Source of the DNA: Endocalyx cinctus
Lineage: Eukaryota; Ascomycota; Sordariomycetes; Amphisphaeriales; Apiosporaceae
DNA length: 64,000 nt
Reading direction: 5' to 3'
NCBI GenBank assembly: GCA_001600455.1
Contig: BCKC01000006.1
Location: forward strand, 3,100,001 to 3,164,000
Positions 23,611 to 36,050 of the stretch are shown one piece after another (the stretch's first letter is position 1; each line of letters starts with the position of its first letter). A program made the translations under genes and the position numbers. Below the pieces are notes generated by a model, which was not told where the DNA came from, ran no database searches, and worked only from the letters and a program-made list of their open reading frames with translations.

Positions 23611-23672
23611 TTTTCATTTTTAGTTTAGCGTATTGTTGTCCCCTGGCGGTGGTGTGCACTAATGGTGCACAG
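23611..23672 (-). repeat. Right terminal inverted repeat (62 bp)
   Basis: Partner of 22481-22542; ends at an AG followed by the flanking TA. Confidence 0.85.
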
Positions 23673-23735
23673 TACCTGATGTCCCACCACCCACATCCAA
23701 TAATTCTCAATTCATCACTCACACTTCACGTTCCT

Positions 23736-23748
23736 CTGTTTTCTTTTC

Positions 23749-23784
<36 letters not shown>
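23736..23784 (+). repeat. TTTTC pyrimidine tract
   Basis: Tandem TTTTC units followed by a T run, about 125 bp upstream of the ATG at 23909. Such CT tracts are common promoter or leader elements in ascomycetes. Confidence 0.6.
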
Positions 23785-23908
23785 CACCTTTATTCTCGAT
23801 CTATAGTACTCCGGATTAAGGAAGTCCTCCTAGGACTTTTGCGAGTTCGACGCCAGCGACGCCAGGGTAAGGATAACAAAAAAGAAATAACACGAAGCGT
23901 AATCAGAA

Positions 23909-25022
23909 ATGCAGCAGACCATGGGAGAAAACGAACTCGTAGCTGCTGAAGAACTTAGATCTATTCTCGCCACGTTTCCCTCGGTTCAACAGTGGTCAAG
24001 CGACACTATAGAAAGTCTGAAAGCCGCTATCAATAATAGACACGCTGGAGCAGAATGGAAAGAAGAATCCGTATGGACCCAGAGTGTAGCTAATGCTATT
24101 CTTTCCGAAACCGACGACTGGAACTGGGAGAGATTAAAAACTTGCTCGAATACAGATTATTTTTCCCTGCCTACTCACGTGAGTCCCATCAATTGAATTG
24201 CCCAGCGATCATAGGCCGTGAGTTAATGAAATAGTAGACCATCGCCTTACTTAACGCTCTCTTCCATAGCAATGCACTCGATGATGTTAGAGCACGTGTT
24301 GAAGCAGGTCACTACAGTAGTGATCTCAATCTACTTCCCACCTCTTCTGGGCACATTGGATACCCCATTTTTCGTGTGGACTATTCCAACGATGAGTATT
24401 TTGAGCTGTACAAGACCTGTTGGGAACAGTTCTTGGAGAGAGAGTTCTATGTGCCAGAAGCTGTAGACCCCGATGACATTACCTGGGCTTGGATCGACGA
24501 TAAGGAAAAGCTTGACGGGAAAGGTCCTCACACAGTCCGAAAGTGAGATAACCCCTCCTCATCTTATAGCTACGATTCTTACTCCTCTTTAGGCTTTATC
24601 GAACTCTCCACACTACTGACACCTTTCCGCTTGGGTCGTCTCGGACCTGGGTTTGCTTAATGGTCGATCGAAAAGCCATTGAGTCGATGCTCCGCGTATT
24701 TGGACCAACCGCAAAACAGATCGTCCATATCCCTCCGACCACTCCCGTAATAAAGGATATATCACTCCTACCTTACGTCACTGCCGTTGACACTGGTGAG
24801 TGGAAATGCGAAGAAAATAGCGATGAGAATGAAAGCCAGCTACAAGAGGTGCCTGATGGAAAATACAGGGAGTTCAACGGGACGTTCAAATGTGCTCTGA
24901 GGAGCGTGTTTACTCTTTGGCGAAACGAGCAACTCATTACCCCACAAGAATACTACCCAAGATATGGGAAAATATGGGGTGATGATTTCCTTGTGTATGA
25001 GCCACCAATCTCTCTTCTATGA
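23909..25022 (+). CDS. Uncharacterised fungal protein, 334 aa
   Basis: Three exons (23909-24178, 24238-24542, 24593-25022) give 334 aa. The introns are 59 and 50 nt with GTGAGT and GTGAGA donors; the joins read SLPTH-TIALLNALFHSN and HTVRK-LYRTLHTTD. The protein is acidic and aromatic, with many Trp (WAWIDD, WERLK, WKCEEN), no signal peptide and no membrane span. I recognise no domain. The continuous frame through three exons and sensible composition make it a real gene. Its promoter abuts the TIR element ending at 23672, so the insertion may affect its expression. A second ATG at codon 5 is an alternative start. Confidence 0.75.
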
Positions 25023-25901
25023 AAGAAAAGAAGAAAAAAAAAGAATAAACTCTAGCTCGTAGCCTACATAAGTCACCCTGAGTTGACAACAACACAGTAT
25101 ATGATGCCACGCCGTTAGACGAGCTTATCGCTTACCGTATGGGCTTTTAATCCGCCTGCTTCAATTTTAACTTGTGTTAGAGATTATCTACTCACCAACT
25201 ACTCTGTTTTAATCGTGATTAAATATATTGTAACATTTATATATGTGACGATGAATTGGGACTAAATGGGAGCTTGTTTCGGAGGTGTAACAGTAAGGGG
25301 TGGAAGCAATCTCACCGACCCGGTCTGAGAGATTGACCAATCCTGTATATGTGTATTACAAGCTATGAAATCATTATAAATAGGGTGTTGAGCTCCCACA
25401 CCTACTCCATAAGCTCTGAGGCTTTCATAATATTTTTAGGAAGATAGTAAGAGTTTATTAGAATATTAAGCCCTGTCCTTACTAATTAGCCGGTACCTGG
25501 TGACTTGGCTTCACTCCTATATATCCACCTTTTATACCTATTTATTGATACAGGTATAAAACGAATCCATTATTACCTGTTTGGTTGTAACTGTTTATAT
25601 AGTTTCCACTCCTTTATGACATTTATGAGATGAAGTTACTGACTAATTATCTTCTGAGGAGCTATCGAGGTTTTGCTAACTTATACGCAAGCCATCTTAC
25701 TAGATAGTGAAATAATTGTAGATGATAATTAATGCTAGAAGTCATAATTCGGCTTTTAAAATATTTTCTTCTTGGCTATTCAATTAACTATAATACATTA
25801 AGTCATCCAAAACTCCTTTCTCCGTTGAGCGACATAGAAAATTAATCTAGACCCAAAGTCTTATTAAAACAAAAAAGATGAGATATTCATGTATATTTTC
25901 A
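25023..25901. other. Intergenic between converging genes
   Basis: AT-rich 3' flanks. A TGTAA/TTACA-bounded stretch at about 25286-25360 resembles LTR ends but is too short to support. No gene. Confidence 0.45.
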
Positions 25902-28900
25902 CTATATCAGTCCGCGAATATAATCATCGGCGTTAAGTCTGACAATATTGGCAATCTGAGTCCTCAAAGTCCCTATCAGGTTACGAGCAGTATTGGCATC
26001 GATTTGTTGCTGAGCAGTTGACGCAGTGGCTTGCTGAATCTCCACCCAGGGAGCTTCTAGCTGATCCAACCGATTGTTCATATATTCAACGTGACGATTG
26101 GCTGCTCTAGTAGATACTGCACGGTGAAAATCTGCTAGATGCTGTCTAAAGTTGGTTGGCCCGGTAGGGCTCACCATGCCGTAGAGCGTGTCAAATTGCC
26201 TAGCTGCAGCTAGCTGACCTTCAAATGAGTCATGCGTTAGATCTCTCACGTGAGGATCATTCAAATACTCAAAAACGGCCAAGCCCTATTAATATGTTAA
26301 TCGGATAGGCCATGACACTACCATCCGGAGGAGGGGGATAGTTCAAACTTACGTTTCGCAATAACGAAAGCCCTCTTGCCGTATTTTGAAGGGTAGGTGT
26401 CTCAGCAAGCGGATCGAATACATCATTTGAGCTCGGATCGTTCACGGTATTGGCAATTATAGCTTTGTAGCCATTGAGAGTGTCTTCGAGGTTGGTCATG
26501 ACTGTAGGGTTCACGCTTGAACCTATGGCATCCATAATATCATCAAAGAAAGATCCATATGAAGGCAAAAGGTCTGTATCAAACCCAGGCGGGAGATTGT
26601 TGTTAACCCAGTCTCTGTATGGGATAGCAGCCCAATCTCGGATTACCGAGAAAGGTACAGGCCTGGTGGTAGTCGTAGAAAGACCATTACCGTCGAGACG
26701 ATCCATAGTAGGATCCTGAGCCCATTCGAAGAGGTTGGCTATCCCTCGACGCTCCGGCCACATATGCTGATTATCACGTTCCCAGTTAGTAATTTAGGTC
26801 GTGCGACTAAAAGGGGGAAAAAAACAAGGAGACGAGAAATAACATTGAACTAATCCATCATTCCCCTCATAATTGGATACGATATGCAATTTTGGAGAAT
26901 GAAGTTCGCGCTGAACGGTTGCTTACCTCAGCCTGAACCGAGACATGGTTTGGATCGGTGACATCTATGATAGCATCATCTCTCAAGGTAGCGTCCACGC
27001 AATTGGCGGGGTTCGCAAGGGCATAATTGGTTTCATCATCTATATCGGGTTAGCAAGGTTCAAAATACGACCTGTTGACTCTGAAAATTCATTTTCGGGG
27101 AAGTAAATATATTAAACATTATAGTTGTACTCACTATTGTCTTTTTCATCATTGAGAACTTGGCCATTTTCCCCGTTAGGATAAGCAACCGACCAAATTG
27201 TGAGATCCGGATTACCAGCGCCGCTCATGTCTCGGATTGCATAATCCACGGGTTGACCGCCATTAGGTGTTCTTCCCAACAGTGATCGACGGAGTCGACG
27301 GAGCACGTTCTGGGAATTGGCCTGCCCCGGAAGCGGACCTCCCGGCAGTCTTTCAGTGAACTCGTCGCCTAGTCCCAGAGACGGATCTATCATCGTGACG
27401 TTGGCGTAGCAAACAACAGTCTTGGGTGACGGGTTGCCCAAATGTTGATCGCAGTCGTCTAGATTCCTGTCGATCTCATCAAAAGTCGGATCAGGCAGAC
27501 CCGGGTATCCCATTTCCATGTATCCATAGTCGGGCATCTCAGCCGAGACACCCAGGCCGATACACAAGCTGTGGTAGTCCGTGTTAGCAACAACCTCCTC
27601 CACCGCGCTCCCGATGGTGTCAGACACTTGTAGCTCGGTATCCGGCCGAGATCGATCGTACCATTCAGTTACGGTGTAACCTGGCCTGTAATGAGGGTTT
27701 CGTCGGTAGAAATCGGCTTGCCAGCCTGAAGAGGTCCAGTAATACTTAGAATATTGCCTTTCGGATAGCCCTCTTTTAGAGACTTCTCTAGACCGCAACA
27801 GAAAATTTTCGTAGCCTCCAGGATACATTCGATGGCCTGTAAATTCGCCAAAGTTGGCAAAGTGAAGATCATGAAACACCCCCCCTGATGTACCGTTTCC
27901 AGCGGGGACCCAAGTGTTAAGTGGAGCTGATTTCAGCATCATGCAATGGGCGGTGGTACACTCTTCTTTAGGTTCCCATTCATCGTGGTGTTGGGCTCGC
28001 CGCCGAACGTGGGAAGACCTGTCTCGAAGTGCCACGGAGCCAGTTGACACAGGTCCACCAAGCGCGTTTATGGAGTAATACATCCATGCCATACTATCAG
28101 CGACACACGAAAGCGTGTTACCGTCGTCTCCTTCGACCAAGTGTACGCCACAGTCAATATTGGGGAAATCTATCGGAGTTTCAAGCAGGGCAATTTGTAC
28201 GTTTCTGTCACTGCCATCTTTGAAATTGTGCGTGAACACGTCTCCTGGATTGGCCAGCCCTACATTTTTCTCGAGGAGTCCGGTGAAAGATCCAATGGGA
28301 GTTGGTCTAGAAGGTATTTCAATCGTCGTTGTAGGTGGATCGCCGGCGTTCGGTGCGCCTGGTAACTGGGGATTGATCGGGCTGGGGTAGTCGTCCTGGC
28401 CTTCGCCGGCATTCGAACATTCGTTATACCAAGTATTCGCTTTACATGTGCTTGGGTAGACGTCGTGATAATCAGCCCGATGGAGACTACCCAAAATGGG
28501 AAAGTGTATATTCGCGCCACGGCCGTGTCCTTCGAATCGAATTCCCTGATCAATCCAGGTCATGCTACTTCCAGCTGCAGGGATGAAGCCACCGTTCTTC
28601 CACACACGACCTTCGGCGTTATACTTGTTGACCCATATCAAATCGACAAGACCATCGCCGGTAACCTAATGTTCATAAAATATTATGTTAGCTTGTATCT
28701 CTAACTTATAAACCTTGTTCACCCGAATATATAGAACTTACATCAGCCCATTTGAAGTTGGCTCTGTCAAGCCTCTCGGTAGGCGCGAACTTAATTTGGC
28801 CCTTATATTGAAGACCACTCGCCTTGTTTAAGTGCGCGACAGTTCGAGCATCCTTCTCCATGCAGAGATAGTCGACACGTTTATCGCCATCTGCTCGGTC

Positions 28901-31429
28901 GTTAGTTAGCAGTTCCATTTTGAAATCGTTCATCGAAGATAGCATACCGAGGTCTCCAAACCTCAGACCTTGATCATACACGCCGCGGCCCCATCCCTCT
29001 GTACACAAGTTGGAACCCGAATTAACTGCCCATTTGGGGCTGTCAAACGTAGGGGACTTGTTTCCTTTGCTATAAGTGTTGCGCCACCATTCAACACGTC
29101 CCGTGTGCCTCTCAACTGAAAGGATGTCACAAAGACCGTCTCCATCCCAATCACCCTAGTTTATTACTTTAAATTAGTGTTTATCTTCTATAAGTCTCAG
29201 GGATTGCTTTAATAATATGACGAGGCGCTTACAAAATGGATGCTTTTCCTATCCCTGTTGATATTGATGATCACTCCATGCTGGCCCCACTCTGGAGGAC
29301 TCTGTATGTTCTCGTAAAGAGTGATTTCGCCATTTGATCGCACCCAAAGGTAGTCTATATTCCCATGTTAGTATCAGGTCAACATATAGCATGAAGGAGC
29401 CAAAAGGGATATACTTACCATCGCGACCTCGACCAAACATGTCACAGTAGTAAACGCCATCTCCCTTCACCCGAGTTCCACCACTGCCCTTGTTTTCGAA
29501 AAGAACGAGGTCATATACTAAATATCCTGCGGCGCCCTCATAAACAGGAGTCAATATACGGTCAGCTCTCCCACTTCCCGATACTCTTCCAAAAAGAACT
29601 TCTTTCTTCTCAACACTGAACGGTGCCGCACCATGCTCCCGAGTAGCTCTTGTCCAGTGAGGTCGTAGGCCTTTGCCATCTTCGTCGTAACTTCCTCGTT
29701 GATTCGTAAATATCTTAGTGGATCCGTCTTTGTACACGTAGACCCAATCGGCTTTGCCGTCGCCGTTTATATCTACTAGACGAACACCTTCGATTCCTTC
29801 AGATTCATGCTGAGCGAAAAATGTAGCCCCACCGCCGACCTAAACCATGCTCAAGTCAGTATTATCATCAATGGATTTTAAAGCCGCAAAAAAATACGGG
29901 AAAGGGAATCATACAAATCCCTGCCAATAACCTCCTTCTGCGGCGGTGGGTGCAAGACCGACGCCGCCGTTGCGCCAGCAGTATATATCCCCTTTGTTGT
30001 CAATTGCGCAATAATCCAGACGGCCATCTCCATCGATGTCGCCAAGACGAACCTGACCCTGGGAGATCCATGATTCTCCCGTCCGGATCAAACCCCCGTT
30101 TCCTGTTGGTTTAAACGTGGGAGGGTTACCGCCCCGGTTGATGGAAACGTACATATTTCCCGCTGGATTGAGGCAAATGAAGTCGTCCAGGCCATCGCCA
30201 TTAACATCACCCCATCGGATACCTCGTACCAAGCAGCTCAGGCCGACATCAATGTCCACTTGCTCGCGTTTGGAGAAATCACCGCTGTCATTAATCCACA
30301 TGGTACATTTTCCCGGTGATATTTTTTCGTCGTTTGATATGTTGTCTTTGCAATAGATCAGCTCGTCCAGTTCACCTCCCGGATCTGCGCCTCCCAAGTT
30401 GACTAGTTGCGCAAAGTACAACTTGGTATGGTCACCCACAGCAGGAATGTGGAAACCCAAATCCATTGACCCGATTCGCTGTTCGCTGTGAGCGTAAGCG
30501 CCATCGTCAAGACCACTTCCTTGCTGGGTTATAACGGGTCCACGACCAGATCCGCTTGCGACGTCACAGACCGTTTCGTCTACACTGGTAACATTATCAG
30601 ACCTGCCGGTATCAATAGGCTTGGTAAGAAAACCAAAATTTTCCGCCTGGAGGATAGCCTGGTCCCAAACAGCAGCCATTTTGGCAGCGCCTTTCTCATT
30701 CGGGTGGAGGTCATCAAAATAGTCCGTATTAAGGTCTAGGAGCCCGTTGTTGAGTTCTGCAAGGACTACCTTCTTCCCATTACTCGCAAACTTTTGCACC
30801 AGATTGCGATAGCCGGAATTAATGATGTCGACATTGGGATTACTCGAATCCTTTCGGGGTAGAAGCGTTGACAATACAATAGTAACGCCTTCAATATTAT
30901 CATAGAGATAATTTAAAAGAGTTTCCATTCGGCCTGCGGTATTGGGGATGTCTTGATTATTGCTAGGGGACGCGTCGTTTGTACCACAATTAATCAAGAT
31001 GAGATTAGGTTTTCGTGGTACGGTAAGGGCAGCAACTCCGATCATTTGATTGACTACGAAGCCACTATGACCTTCATGCTGGCGGTTGTGGAACTTCTCA
31101 GGATCGCCGTCTGCCAGACTCCCAACCATATTGACTGGCCAGCCACGCCACCTCAGCTGGTCCCTGAGGGGTTTCCGGTAGCCATTCTGAGGTTTAGTGC
31201 CGACACCTGCAGTGATGGAGGCTCCGAGGGGCATGATTCGCAAGAAGAACGGCTTTTCAGCATTCTGACGTGGAACTACCAGATCTCGCGAGGCCAGATG
31301 AGCTCGGCCGTCACCTGAAAATGGGGGATCATGTGGAAGGACAAAGGCCAAGGTGAGGAGAAGTAATAGGGTTAGGAAAGTGAAGATAGGAGCTTTAACT
31401 CGTTCGGAGACTCTTCTTGATAGAGCCAT
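25902..31429 (-). CDS. Giant CE3-like SGNH esterase with FG-GAP repeats and long C-terminus
   Basis: Eight exons (31429-29915, 29839-29419, 29354-29233, 29155-28742, 28665-27135, 27039-26927, 26766-26353, 26285-25902) keep frame throughout and give 1637 aa. The start is the ATG in GCCATGG, before a hydrophobic segment (about residues 14-31) that may be a signal anchor. An SGNH/CE3 domain follows: Ser71 in MPLGASITAG, HEGHSGFV, Asn151 in NCGTNDA and Asp239/His242 in YFDDLHPN. CE3 enzymes deacetylate xylan. Next come several FG-GAP/VCBS repeats with calcium-loop-like DxxGDGxxD: DVNGDGLDD, DIDGDGRLD, DINGDGKAD, DWDGDGLCD, VTGDGLVD. The last about 550 residues are unassigned, helical near the end. 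Extracellular action on a glycan or matrix is likely. Confidence 0.85.
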
Positions 31430-33815
31430 GGCGGAAAACAAAATGGGATATATTTCGTAAACTGACCGCGGGGATCATCGGTCTCTTCTAACTTGCTGAC
31501 TTGCGAGCGGATGACCAGTTCAGCTCACATCTAAAGGCGGATGGGCATTTACATTTTATAGTCATTTCATATACGTGTTTTTCACGATTGTCCACCCGGG
31601 AGCTAAGTCTGGTGTGTCTGCCAAGCTTGTAGGCTCCTATTGAAGACCCGTGGACGAGGGCGAGACTCGTGATAGTTACGAGTCATCCTTACATAGCCAT
31701 CATCAAGACATTAGCATCACTGCATTACACCAGGAAATTTGATCTTATTCAAAAGAACATCCCCTTTCTCTTGGCACGATATTATGAGATTTTAGATGTC
31801 AGCTGGTAGGCGGCGTATAGCAATACCAAGAAGGCACAGACAGATACTTTGGTTAGCCTCTATCGTATATTGTTAGTGGCGCTGATTTCTGATAACTTGA
31901 TCGTATGTTGGATGGTCAGGATTCATTATTAATGATTACTCAATAAGGCAAACGACAAGTTTAGGGGTCTGGAAGTTTGTAAGCTGTTAATGGAGTATAC
32001 AAAGTGCATCTATGCTAGGGTACTTTATTCTAGCTTGTCGTGTAACTTAACCCTTGATTTGGTGTTGCATCGAGGCTTCGGAGGAAGAGCGGATCGAATG
32101 CCACCCAACATGCTAAAGAGTCATCTTTTCAATTGAAAAGATATATATAGACTAAGTATAAACAAGCCACCCAACATTTAACCATAGCATTTGCTTACAT
32201 GCTCGGAAGATCAGCTGTTTTCGTTTATATTTCCGTACTTGCTAGCTATCGATATTCCTCCTACGCTATGCTGATTATGGAGTTCCACTTATGGATAAGG
32301 CTATATGTAAGCATTATTACAACATATATTATACTACAACCTGTTCCAGATACATTGCTAGCGTATCTTGCATACCCGGCTTAATATATTTCCCACTTAA
32401 TTTTCACGATATTGATTTAGAGAGACGTAGAATCCCAACCGAAATTTGGAGGTGGAGGAAAGAACGTGAAGAGCTGTTAACTCCGGACGCGTGCTCGGTT
32501 ATTCCCTAATTATTTACTTATCATTATGTATATTTCTAGTCACCCATTTAAGGGTAGATGTCGGCTGGGAAGCACCAGATAATTACCTCAGGAGGGAGCC
32601 TTGATTGTTTTTTTATTTATTATTTACTTTTTAATAAAAATAGGAAATCAAAGAATGAAAAGAAAGGGAAGCCTGCCACACCAAAATTGGTTTTGTAAGT
32701 AGAAACACATATAAATTTACATATTATCTTGTATTAACAGTGGCGAAGTATAAGTATGATTGTTTTTTAGAGGAGTCAAGCGGCACAGCTCTATAATGCG
32801 ATATAAATTAGTCTATCAGCTCCGACAAGAGTGGATATCGAAGCAGGGCTGGAACGATCTATATGATTTTTGCTGTCAAGTTATTATTAGTATACCCCGG
32901 ATTTCGCGGGAACGGCCTGTTCAAAAGGACATCGAATCGGACAATATACCGATCATATATTTTTTAAATCCTTTATCCGTATCTGTGACAAAAATAACTA
33001 GAGGTCCCAACTCTGAGGTCCCTTTGCGGCCGAATAAATTGCTGACCCACCGCTTTATTTCTCCCCAGGGGTTCCGTGTGGGACGGCCTACTTTTTAAAC
33101 TACTTTCCGGAAACGGTTAGCAACGTCATTCCTTTTCGTTCTAGATTCCATCAAGAAATGGTATGTGATATTTAGATGAAAAGCGAAACCGAAGAACCAT
33201 GCCCACATACGATATGGTGGTTATCATCTGGTGCGGTTTGTGGTTTCATAGCGGGCTTAATGATCAGATAAGTGGTTAAGTAGTGGCACTCCTGGAAGTA
33301 CTCTTAGTTCGGGTATTTTATAGGGTGGGAGCACCAATACTAGATGTGAAGCTGATACCACAGTTGGTAATTACAATATTTGGGATATATAATAACACCA
33401 GAAAAAGGAGAAACGAAAATATTAAAATCAGTGCCATGTTGACTTAATTTATCATAGATTGCCAACTAATTATCCTACTGCTGATAAAGTTAGTCGCTGG
33501 TAAATAAAGCGGACTGAGCAATGTGAAAGTGATGCTATATTTGTTAGATTTATCGAGGAAAATATGAGAGAATTAATATGATTTGGAAATAATGATATGT
33601 ATTAGGAAGTGGTATAGTGGTTGAAATGGAAGCTGGTGTGATATTTAATTCAGAACCTAATTAACCAAGGTTCGAGTAAGTTGCGCACCCGAGTTATGAT
33701 AGATGCGTCAACTCTGAGATAATTAATCAGCCTCTTGTTCGTCAGAGGGTCATACAATTCTTTTAAGGGATTGATTTCGACGTGGGAAAAGTATTGGTAA
33801 GCTCGCCTCATCATT
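31430..33815. other. Intergenic; tRNA-like relic inside
   Basis: 2.4 kb with no supportable gene. ORFs of 61-112 codons (for example 32760-33098) lack family features. A tRNA-like A-box/B-box pair sits near 33605-33690. Confidence 0.5.
33605..33690 (+). other. tRNA-like relic (A-box and B-box)
   Basis: TGGTATAGTGG at 33610-33620 fits a pol III A-box as found in tRNA-His and tRNA-Gly. GGTTCGA at 33669-33675 fits the start of a B-box at tRNA-like spacing. The T-arm stem does not pair and no full cloverleaf forms, so this is a decayed tRNA or SINE head rather than a working tRNA gene. Confidence 0.3.
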
Positions 33816-36050
33816 TTATACAAGCGTTAAAATCTCTGGCGACTCGTGGTCGTCAAACAAACTGTCCACGAAAGGTCTGCCGGAGCGTCTGTCAAATAGG
33901 CTGGCAACTCCTATCCTTATCCATGCCTTCTCAGCCCTCTGAGGCGTTTTTTTCACGGTCTCCGTGTCAATTATTCCATACTCTTGTAGCAGCAAACCGG
34001 TGAAGCGTTGCTCCGTATTTATATGCATGTACAGTATCGGCTTGGCACTATCAAAAATTAGATTGTCTTCTTTGGTATCTAATCTCCCGCAGGCAAAAAT
34101 GTCGGTATTAAATAAGATCTCGTATGGATCCAATCCTCCGGCTATAGTTGTGTTTCGGATCGATGATACTCGTTTAGCCAACGCCTGTACTTTCAAATAA
34201 CCACAAAATTCTTTTCGATTATCTCCGGTAATTGAAGCATGGTGGATAACCCTGAAGGGATAACGCTCACAGTGTTTCCTAATCCAGTCCGGAACATCTC
34301 TTAGTTTAGTAGAATGTGCTTCTGGGAATACGACTGAACCATCAAGAGATGCCCAAGACCACGTTGGAGCCCGCCAAGGAAAGACCCTCTCCCCGGTGCC
34401 AAATCTGATGTTCCAGAGTAATTCTTTCTCAAGAGTTTCACGCCACATACCGGCGAACGGAATGTATTCTTGGTTGGTCATGGCAGCCATTCGTGCGGCA
34501 ACGCTCTGGATGGCTATAAGCTTGTCACTGCTCCTCGTGAGATTTCGCTCACTGTATTGGGATAAGAAGAATATCCAACGAGCCTGAAGCCGATCACTTG
34601 ATACGGTGCCTAGCTGTGGCCACATAGGAATGGTGCCAAGTTCATCTTCATCAGGAGGTTCATTTTCCTCCGATAGTAAAGAATTACGGCATTCGAAAAA
34701 GATCTTGTTCTTGCAAAAGTGTATGATGCGTGTAGAAAGACTACGTTCTTGCATCGTCCAACCTCGAGTATTCCATTCGGAGCCATTTACAGCTGATAAA
34801 CGGTGATTCGCCATAGGCCATTCTTGCCAACGGATCACCATGTACCCATCAGCTTGAGAAGTTGAGCGATATGGTATCTTGCAAGCGGGAGCTTCACCAA
34901 TATCTCTGTCAAGAAATCCATCGTGGCTTGAAGTAGCTGATGTCGCCACGATGGTCACATTTGCATGCTGATAGACAAGATGCATCTTTGTAGCTTCCTG
35001 ATGCCAGTCTGAATCGGAGTCCTGGATTATGCAAAGTGAGTCGATCCATAAATATCGCACACCTAGTTGTAGGCATACTTGAACCGCATCAAAGAAGTTT
35101 TTTGGCAGTTGGGAGGGGTTGATAGAATCTCTCATCTGAAGATAATTAGACGTAAATAGACGTAAGGGAGGCAGATGCCTGGTGTCTCCCCACATATGAC
35201 TCAACGCAGCATACGGTTGGTTTGTATATGAAATGCTAGGTTGATCGCCATCACGTGTCTCGACTAGATGGCAAGTGAAACCACCTTTGCTTGGAATGAT
35301 CTTTAAAAGACGAGTAGGAACCCAAGGATTCGCAGATACTGAACATGAGGTATGGTTGTGTTTACAGTCACTGATCCATCTTTGAATTTTTTCCAGGTTC
35401 GTGTCAGATAGAGTTGAGAGACTAGGCAGGCATCTCCTATACTTTAAACTCTTATTTTTCATATCTGGACACATAAATATAACAATCAGCCACGTATAAT
35501 TACCGAATTGTCAATTGGGTGGCATACCAAATGAGTCATAAATGTAAAATTGTAATTGAGAATTACCCCATTTGAATGCTTCCCAGTCATGTATCTTGTC
35601 GTCGATGGGAGAGAATTTCATGAGCATCGAGTCTATGATACCGCCCTCGACAGCTTGAGATGAGTTCGGAGGACGATTTGCGCCGAAATCACGGCCAAAC
35701 TCTGTGTATGCGAACATAATTTTGATCTTCACCTTGCGATCCCAATCTTTGATAGATAGAAACTTTTGCTGCAATGCTTGCGGGTCGGAAATAGGCCAAT
35801 ACGCCGAACGGATTTGGCTCTCTGAAGGTCTATTTGGCTTCAACATTGTAAGAATGGCATGATGGACAAGATGACATAGTACACAGCCCGCCTCTGCTGT
35901 GGCACGAATTCCGGGATAAGACGGATACTCATCCACGCGCTCAAATGGGAGATAAAGCCAATCAGCACCTTGTTTTCGATCAGGCGCGATATTTGAGCAT
36001 GCCGAGCAGACCCGACCGGGCTGTCCCGCTATAACTTCGCGGAAGTTCAT
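33816..36050 (-). CDS. HET-domain (heterokaryon incompatibility) protein
   Basis: Two exons (36050-35528, 35464-33816) separated by a 63-nt intron give 723 aa. The N-terminus has the Cys pairs often seen before HET domains (CSAC, GCVLCHLVHH). The HET core shows YAALSHMWGD, LGVRYLWIDSLCIIQDSDSD, HANVTIVATSA and NTRGWTMQERSLSTRIIHF in the usual order. HET domains trigger cell death after fusion of incompatible strains; many family members have unknown partners. The region after the core (PTWSWASLDGSVVF) is also typical. No NACHT, WD or ankyrin domain is attached. The protein appears intact and cytosolic. Whether it is a functional het locus cannot be told from one allele. Confidence 0.92.

Larger units (their letters stand above)
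22481..23672. mobile_element. Non-autonomous TIR DNA element, AT-rich interior
   Basis: 1192 bp bounded by near-identical 62-bp terminal inverted repeats and flanked on both sides by TA (22479-22480, 23673-23674), as expected for Tc1/mariner-superfamily insertions. The interior is extremely AT-rich with homopolymer and AAT/TTA runs. It has very few CA dinucleotides, while many remaining C residues sit in CG, several inside CGTACG. That pattern fits repeat-induced point mutation. No transposase can be read; the open frame at 22844-23074 is low-complexity sequence. Either a MITE-like deletion derivative or a RIP-destroyed full element. Confidence 0.8.

Noticed and set aside
25286..25360. Possible solo LTR bounded by TGTAA and TTACA
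   Set aside because: Only about 75 bp long, with no target-site duplication or second copy seen.
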